Assembly: GCA_934667105.1 (NCBI GenBank)
Contig: CAKULG010000010.1
Coordinates: forward strand, 1-64,000
Direction: 5' to 3'
Source of the DNA: an uncultured Clostridia bacterium
Lineage (GTDB): Bacteria > Bacillota > Clostridia > Christensenellales > Aristaeellaceae
Length of the DNA: 64,000 nucleotides
Shown: positions 59,359 to 64,000 of the stretch, piece by piece
Numbering within the stretch: the first letter of the stretch is position 1
Layout: each line of letters begins with the position of its first letter
Notes under the pieces: generated by a model
Seen by the model: the letters and a program-made list of their open reading frames with translations, nothing else
Told to the model about the DNA's origin: nothing
Database searches by the model: none
Program-made: the position numbers and the translations under genes

Positions 59359-59387
59359 ATTATACGGGCTGTATGCTGAATTTGCAA
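59359..59387 (-). promoter_or_regulatory. serC operon promoter
   Basis: Minus strand TTGCAA (59387-59382), 17-base spacer, TATAAT (59364-59359). No T-box or other amino-acid riboswitch fits in the short leader. Confidence 0.8.
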
Positions 59388-59527
59388 CTTGCAATTTGAA
59401 AAAATGCAATTTTAAGACAATTTTACTGATGGAGGCGGGGAAAACGGAAGAAAATAGAAAGAAATACTGCATGAAACGGCGAATGGGCGGCCTTCGCCCT
59501 GGCGGCGCAAAATGCGCGCCGCCGCGC

Positions 59528-59556
59528 TTGACGCGGCGGGATGAAAATAGTATAAT
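59528..59556 (+). promoter_or_regulatory. Promoter of the SecD-like gene
   Basis: TTGACG (59528-59533), 17-base spacer, TATAAT (59551-59556). Confidence 0.8.
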
Positions 59557-59632
59557 GTACCGTATAAAACCATCTAAAACGCGCTCCGGCGCGTTGAAAA
59601 GCGCATTTTTAAAAGGAGAGGAAGATTGTTTT

Positions 59633-60934
59633 ATGTCCAAAACCGCGAAAACCCGTAAGCCCATGAGCGCCCGCAGCAAGGGGCTGATCGCCCTGATTCT
59701 GCTGGCGGCCCTGACTGTGTTCGTTTCCTGCATTTCCATCGGCGGCATGAAGCTGGACGGCGAGGGCGTGAACATCCTGCTGCCCTGGGTGCCCGTGAGC
59801 AGCGAAAGTTGGCCCGCTTCCCTGCCCCTGTCCCGGGCGCTGGGCGGCGGCTCCTATGTGGAATACACGGCGGCTCTGCCCGAGGGCAGCGAAAAGGATC
59901 TGGCCGCCGCCACCCAGGCCGCGGCGGATATTATCAAGGAGCGCCTGCAGAATAAGGGCGTGACCGACGCTTCCGTAAAGGCGGCGGACGGCGCGATTCG
60001 CGTGGAACTGCCCGATCTGAGCGCGGACGTGCTGGAAAACGTGCTGGCGCTCATCAGCGCTCCCGGCCAGATTGAATTCCGCACCCCCGACGGCGAAACC
60101 TTTATGACCGGCGCGGATGTGAAAAGCGCGATCGCGGGCTATGCCAATCAGACAACAGTTGTATTGAGTATTATTACCACAGAAGAAGGCAAGCAGAAGC
60201 TGGCCGACGCCACCACCGCCAATGTCGGCAGCCAGATCGGCGTTTTCCGGGACGGCACGCGGTTATTTTCTCCCGGTGTGGGCCAGGCCTTTACCACGGG
60301 CGAAATTTCCGTGCCCCTGGGCCTGAGCCTGAGCGATACGGTGAACGTGGCGCTGCAAATCAATTCCGGCGCGATGGACGTGACCCTGACCCAGGCGGAA
60401 ACGGGCGCGCTAAATGAAAACGGCCGCCAGGGCGTCAAAATTGCCCTGATTGTTGTGGCCGTCGCGCTGGCGCTGGCGCTGATTTATCTGCTGGCGGAGG
60501 GCCGCCTCACCGGCCTTTCCGGCATGTGGGCCGTCTGGTGCGGCGTTATCATTGAAATGTTCTTCTTTGCCACCCTGGTGCGCGCCACCCTCACGGTGGG
60601 CTGCCTGATCGCGCTGGTGATCGGCCTGCTGCTGGCGATTTACACCGCCGTTGTGCGCGCCCGGATGATCAGCCGCGAAACTGCCAAGGGCGCCGCCGCC
60701 AAATCCGCCGTGAAGACGGGCTGCCGCGCCGCGGCCAAGCTAGTCTGGCTGGCCCACGGCGGGCTGCTGGTGATCGCGCTGCTGCTGATGCTGATCCCCG
60801 GCGCGAAGATTTTCGGCTACACCCTTTCTGCCGGCGTGGTGGCCAGCGCTGTGGCCGCGCCGCTGATGCGCCTGTTCCAGGTTTGCTTCCTGGCTATTTC
60901 TCAGAAGCCTGCCCTGTTTGGCAAGGCGAAGTAA
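59633..60934 (+). CDS. SecD-like membrane protein, divergent
   Basis: 433 residues. One N-terminal helix (about 18-36), an extracytoplasmic region with the SecD first-domain pattern (AAADIIKERLQNKGVTDASV, then LISAPGQIEFRTPDGE and SLSDTVNVALQINSGAM), and five further helices (about 265-430). SecD works with SecF as a proton-driven aid to protein export. Here the motif around Asp in helix 4, normally G(I/V)DANVLIFER, aligns with LLLAIYTAVVRARM and lacks the Asp, and no secF follows. It may be a divergent or accessory form; the gene is full and undamaged. ATG 59633 follows AAAAGGAG. Confidence 0.72.
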   Translation: MSKTAKTRKPMSARSKGLIALILLAALTVFVSCISIGGMKLDGEGVNILLPWVPVSSESWPASLPLSRALGGGSYVEYTAALPEGSEKDLAAATQAAADIIKERLQNKGVTDASVKAADGAIRVELPDLSADVLENVLALISAPGQIEFRTPDGETFMTGADVKSAIAGYANQTTVVLSIITTEEGKQKLADATTANVGSQIGVFRDGTRLFSPGVGQAFTTGEISVPLGLSLSDTVNVALQINSGAMDVTLTQAETGALNENGRQGVKIALIVVAVALALALIYLLAEGRLTGLSGMWAVWCGVIIEMFFFATLVRATLTVGCLIALVIGLLLAIYTAVVRARMISRETAKGAAAKSAVKTGCRAAAKLVWLAHGGLLVIALLLMLIPGAKIFGYTLSAGVVASAVAAPLMRLFQVCFLAISQKPALFGKAK

Positions 60935-60946
60935 TTTCGCATTCAG

Positions 60947-60975
60947 GGGCGCCGTTTTTTCGGCGCCCTCTTTTT
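60947..60975 (+). terminator. Terminator behind the SecD-like gene
   Basis: GGGCGCCG - TTTTTT - CGGCGCCC followed by TCTTTTT: eight perfect pairs and a U-tract. Confidence 0.9.
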
Positions 60976-61007
60976 ACATTTTTTCTTCTTATTTCGGAGG
61001 CGCGCGT

Positions 61008-63317
61008 ATGCAGAGAATCGGGCTTCGGCCGGGGGAAAAATCGCCCCAGGGGGAATGGGGGCTGCCGCCCTTTATGGAGGCGCTGCTGCTTTCCCGGGGC
61101 GTGCGCACGGCGGAGGAGGCCCGAGCCTTTCTGCATCCGGGGCGGGAGCAGCTGCTGCCCCCGCTTTTGCTGCCGGGAATCGCGCAGGCGGCGGAAATTC
61201 TGCGGGCGGCCCGGGCGGCAGGCAAGCGCGTGGCGGTGTACGGGGATTACGATGTGGACGGGGTGTGCGCCACGGCGCTGCTTACCGACGCGCTGGAGCG
61301 GCTGGGCCTGGAGGCGGTTCCCTATATCCCCGACCGGCACCGGGAGGGCTACGGCCTGAATGTGCCCGCCGTTCTGGCCCTGGCCCGGGATCACCAGGTG
61401 CTGGTGACGGTGGATTGCGGCATTACCAGCATTCAGGAAACGGAAACGGCCCAGGCGGCGGGCATGCAGGTGATTATCACCGATCACCATCAGCCGGGCG
61501 CTGCGCTGCCCCCGGCGGACGCGCTGGTTTCCCCGCTGCTGGGGGGCTATCCCTTCCCCTTCCTGTGCGGGGCGGGGGTGGCCTGGAAGCTGGCGATGGC
61601 GCTGCTTGGGGAGGAGGGCTTCCGCTATATCGATCTGGCGGCGCTGGCCACGGTGGCGGATATGGTGTCCCTTCGAGGGGAGAATCGGGCCATCGCGGCC
61701 CTGGGTCTTCCCCTGCTGGCCCGGACGGAGCGGCCCGGCCTGCGGGCGCTGCTGCGCCTGGCGGGGGTGGGAGATACTGTCAGCAGCGAGCAGGCGGGCT
61801 TTCAATTGGCCCCCCGCATTAACGCCTGCGGGCGCATGGAATCCGCCCGGACGGCGCTGGAGCTGCTGCGCACCCGCAGCGTGGCCCGGGGCGAGGAACT
61901 GGCGCTTAAAATGGACGCGCTGAACCAGGAACGCAAAAAGCAGGAGGCCCGGGTGATCGCCGAGGCGGAGCTTCAGGCCGGAACCGTGGATTTCGCGGAA
62001 ACAAGCGCCCTGGTGGTGGCGGGGGAGGATTGGAACAGCGGCGTGGTGGGCCTGGCGGCGGGGCGCATCGCGGAGGAATACGCCTGCCCCACGGTGGCCC
62101 TTGCCCGAGACGGAGAAAATTATGTGGGCAGCGCCCGCAGCGCGGGGGATGTGGATATTCACGCCGCCCTTTCCCAATGCGCCGATTTGTTTTCCCGCTT
62201 CGGCGGGCATAAGCAGGCGGCGGGGCTGACCATGGCGGCGGAGCGCCTGCCCGAGCTGCGGCGGCGGCTTTCCCAGGCCGTCCGGGCCCAGACGGGGGGC
62301 AAACCCCTGGTGAACCGGGTGCTTTGCGATGGGGAGCTTCCCCTCTCGGCGGTAACGCCCGAAACGGTGCGCATGCTTTCGCAATTGCAGCCATGCGGGA
62401 TGGATAATCCCGCCCCCTGCTTTTTATGCCAGGGGGTGGAGGCCCTTTCCCTGCGGGCGGTGGGCGCGGAGGGGCGGCATCTGAAGGCCGCCCTCAGCCA
62501 GGACGGCGCGCTGCGGGACGGCATTTTCTTTGGCGGCGGGGCCTGGGCGGGCGCGCCGGGGGGCGGCAGGCTGCGCCTGGCCATGACCCCGGTGCTCAAC
62601 GAATTTCGCGGACGAATCAGCGCGGAATGCATGATTCTCGCCATGGAGCTGCAGCCCGAAACGCTGGAGCCGGACGAGGCCCGGGAGGCCCTTTCCCTGC
62701 TGGCCGATCCCCGGGGGGAGGAGGCCGCGCGGCCCCTTGCCTGGGAAGCGCTGGAGGATTTCGCGCCCGGGGCGCTGCTTTTGTGCCGCTGCCGGGAAAC
62801 CGCCCTTTCCCTGGCCGCGCGATACCCGGAGGCGGAATTCTGCCTGGAAAAAACGGTGGATTCCCGGGGGCGAACGGAGATTTTGCTCTACGGCACGGCC
62901 GCGGGCACTTGCGCGCGCTTCCGGCATGTGATATTATGCGACGGTGATACCGGCGAGGCTGCGGCCTATCGCCGGGCCTGCCCCGGGGCGGAGGTTTACG
63001 CCCTGCCCCCGTCGGCGGCGCTTTCGCGGCTGCTGAAGGCGGCGTATCTGGGCCGGGAGCAGCTGCGGAATTGCTATCGCAGTCTGCGGGCGGGCCTGCC
63101 CCGGGATCTGGAGGATTTTGCGGAGGCGGGCGGCTTATCCACGGCCCAGGCCGCCTTCGCGCTGACGGTGCTTTCGCAGATACAGCTGATAGACTATTGC
63201 CCCGCGCCCTTTTCGGCGCGGCTGCTGCCCATGAAAAAGGGAGGGCCCGAGGGCAGCGGCCTGTTCCGGGCGGCGGCGCGGGCATGGGAGGAAAAAGATG
63301 GCATATTCGGCTTATGA
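61008..63317 (+). CDS. recJ: Single-stranded-DNA exonuclease RecJ
   Basis: 769 residues from ATG 61008 behind CGGAGG. DHH domain with AVYGDYDVDGVCATALL, VTVDCGITS and IITDHHQPG; the DHHA1 domain with FGGHKQAAGLTM; then an OB fold and a long C-terminal region as in Firmicutes RecJ. A 5'-3' exonuclease acting in recombination and mismatch/base repair, metal-dependent. No own promoter seen behind the terminator upstream. Its stop overlaps the start of the next gene by 20 bases. Confidence 0.96.
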   Translation: MQRIGLRPGEKSPQGEWGLPPFMEALLLSRGVRTAEEARAFLHPGREQLLPPLLLPGIAQAAEILRAARAAGKRVAVYGDYDVDGVCATALLTDALERLGLEAVPYIPDRHREGYGLNVPAVLALARDHQVLVTVDCGITSIQETETAQAAGMQVIITDHHQPGAALPPADALVSPLLGGYPFPFLCGAGVAWKLAMALLGEEGFRYIDLAALATVADMVSLRGENRAIAALGLPLLARTERPGLRALLRLAGVGDTVSSEQAGFQLAPRINACGRMESARTALELLRTRSVARGEELALKMDALNQERKKQEARVIAEAELQAGTVDFAETSALVVAGEDWNSGVVGLAAGRIAEEYACPTVALARDGENYVGSARSAGDVDIHAALSQCADLFSRFGGHKQAAGLTMAAERLPELRRRLSQAVRAQTGGKPLVNRVLCDGELPLSAVTPETVRMLSQLQPCGMDNPAPCFLCQGVEALSLRAVGAEGRHLKAALSQDGALRDGIFFGGGAWAGAPGGGRLRLAMTPVLNEFRGRISAECMILAMELQPETLEPDEAREALSLLADPRGEEAARPLAWEALEDFAPGALLLCRCRETALSLAARYPEAEFCLEKTVDSRGRTEILLYGTAAGTCARFRHVILCDGDTGEAAAYRRACPGAEVYALPPSAALSRLLKAAYLGREQLRNCYRSLRAGLPRDLEDFAEAGGLSTAQAAFALTVLSQIQLIDYCPAPFSARLLPMKKGGPEGSGLFRAAARAWEEKDGIFGL

Positions 63318-64000
63318 ATGCTTGACGCTGGAGCAGATGCTGGATCGGGTGAAAAAATCCGATCCGGAGGGGAAGGGCTGCGCCCTGATTGAGCGGGCGT
63401 ACCATTTCGCGGAAAAGGCCCACGCGGGGCAGAAGCGCAAAAGCGGCGAGCCGTATATCGTGCATCCCATGTATGTGGCCAGCATTATCACCGAGCTGAT
63501 GATCGATCCGCCCACCATCGCGGCCTGCCTGCTCCACGACACGGTGGAGGATTGCGAGCAGGTGACGCTGCAGGAAATCAGCAACGAATTCGGGGAAGAG
63601 GTGGCCCGGCTGGTGGACGGCGTGACCAAGCTGAGCAAGCTGGATTTCGCCGACCGGGAGGAGCAGCAGGCGGAATCGCTGCGCAAGATGATTCTGGCCA
63701 TGAGCAAGGATATCCGCGTGGTGCTGATTAAGCTGGCCGACCGGCTGCACAATATGCGCACCCTGCGCTTTCAGCCCGTGGACAGGCAGGTGGCCATCGC
63801 CCATGAGACGCTGGATATTTACGCCCCTCTGGCCCACCGGCTGGGCGTGTACGCCATCAAGCAGGAATTGGAGGATCTGGCCCTGCGCTATATCGACCCC
63901 GAGGGCTATCAGGATGTGGCCCGGAAGGTGGGCATGAAGCGGGCGGAGCGGGAAGAGAATATCAAGCTGGTTATCAGCGAATTATCCCAGAAGCTGGACG
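63298..64000 (+). CDS. relA: Bifunctional (p)ppGpp synthetase/hydrolase, N-terminal part
   Basis: The first 234 residues are in the window; the gene runs off the right edge. GGGAGGAAAAAG precedes the ATG, which lies within the end of recJ. The HD hydrolase domain is present: AYHFAEKAHAGQKRKSGEPY, the catalytic HDTVEDCEQ, and IKLADRLHNMRTL. Intact hydrolase residues indicate a bifunctional Rel rather than a synthetase-only RelA. It sets the alarmone level in the stringent response. recJ-rel is a common Firmicutes order. Confidence 0.97.
   Translation, partial: MAYSAYECLTLEQMLDRVKKSDPEGKGCALIERAYHFAEKAHAGQKRKSGEPYIVHPMYVASIITELMIDPPTIAACLLHDTVEDCEQVTLQEISNEFGEEVARLVDGVTKLSKLDFADREEQQAESLRKMILAMSKDIRVVLIKLADRLHNMRTLRFQPVDRQVAIAHETLDIYAPLAHRLGVYAIKQELEDLALRYIDPEGYQDVARKVGMKRAEREENIKLVISELSQKLD

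Overview
The window reads as chromosomal DNA of a GC-rich member of the Clostridia (Firmicutes). Evidence: RNase Y, a GerM-type spore/germination protein, a Spo0E-like phosphatase, DUF1540, the rpsF-ssb-rpsR operon, a CIRCE operator, Lpl/YtcP-type carbohydrate ABC transporters, strong AGGAGG ribosome-binding sites, and sigma-A promoters with almost invariant 17-bp spacing. A gut or rumen relative of Christensenellales/Oscillospirales is my guess, not a demonstrated assignment. There are about 50 protein genes, one tRNA, two broken genes, no insertion sequence, no CRISPR array and no phage.

Layout. 0-11.4 kb: GerMN protein, then a sugar-uptake locus (membrane-bound AraC regulator, solute-binding protein, two permeases, DUF5696-like protein, C69 dipeptidase). 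11.4-16.7 kb: a four-gene operon of a heterodimeric ABC exporter with a two-component system. 16.8-20.4 kb: Spo0E-like protein, htpG with a CIRCE element, NUDIX hydrolase. 20.5-22.1 kb: a decayed AraC plus glycosidase pair. 22.2-24.7 kb: rpsF-ssb-rpsR, queT, DUF1540 pair. 24.9-29.3 kb: MoxR-DUF58-transglutaminase operon. 29.5-31.1 kb: tRNA-Pro(GGG) and gap. 31.2-35.4 kb: a second heterodimeric ABC exporter with an orphan sdaAB. 35.6-41.2 kb: a zinc-ribbon gene behind a structured RNA, and ruvC-ruvA-ruvB-GNAT-queA-small protein-sugar kinase. 41.6-43.9 kb: amino-acid ABC importer. 44.3-46.2 kb: a probable non-coding RNA and rny. 46.6-50.2 kb: GH39-like glycosidase, MFS transporter, beta-phosphoglucomutase-like protein. 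50.3-55.7 kb: TldD/TldE, a lipoprotein, MATE pump. 55.8-59.3 kb: serC-serA-DUF1015. 59.6-64 kb: SecD-like protein, recJ and the start of rel.

Links between genes: QueT and QueA both belong to queuosine metabolism. The two ABC exporters share the same asymmetric ATP sites and the same TTG start context. SerC/SerA make serine while SdaAB (beta subunit only) would break it down. Both ABC importers carry a GC-rich hairpin directly behind the binding-protein gene, which is expected to favour binding-protein mRNA.

The most unusual content lies between genes. A family of composite intergenic repeats occurs at eight places. It consists of a 40-50 bp palindrome whose two arms change together between copies, followed by a ~60 bp module with its own inverted repeat, and sometimes by further modules. 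Two ~200-240 nt segments (35.9-36.1 kb and 44.3-44.6 kb) have their own promoters and long-range helices and look like structured RNAs that I cannot name with confidence. Other oddities are a HAD phosphatase whose nucleophilic Asp is Cys, a SecD-like protein without the usual proton-relay motif, and a -35 element that is mostly TTGC instead of TTGA.
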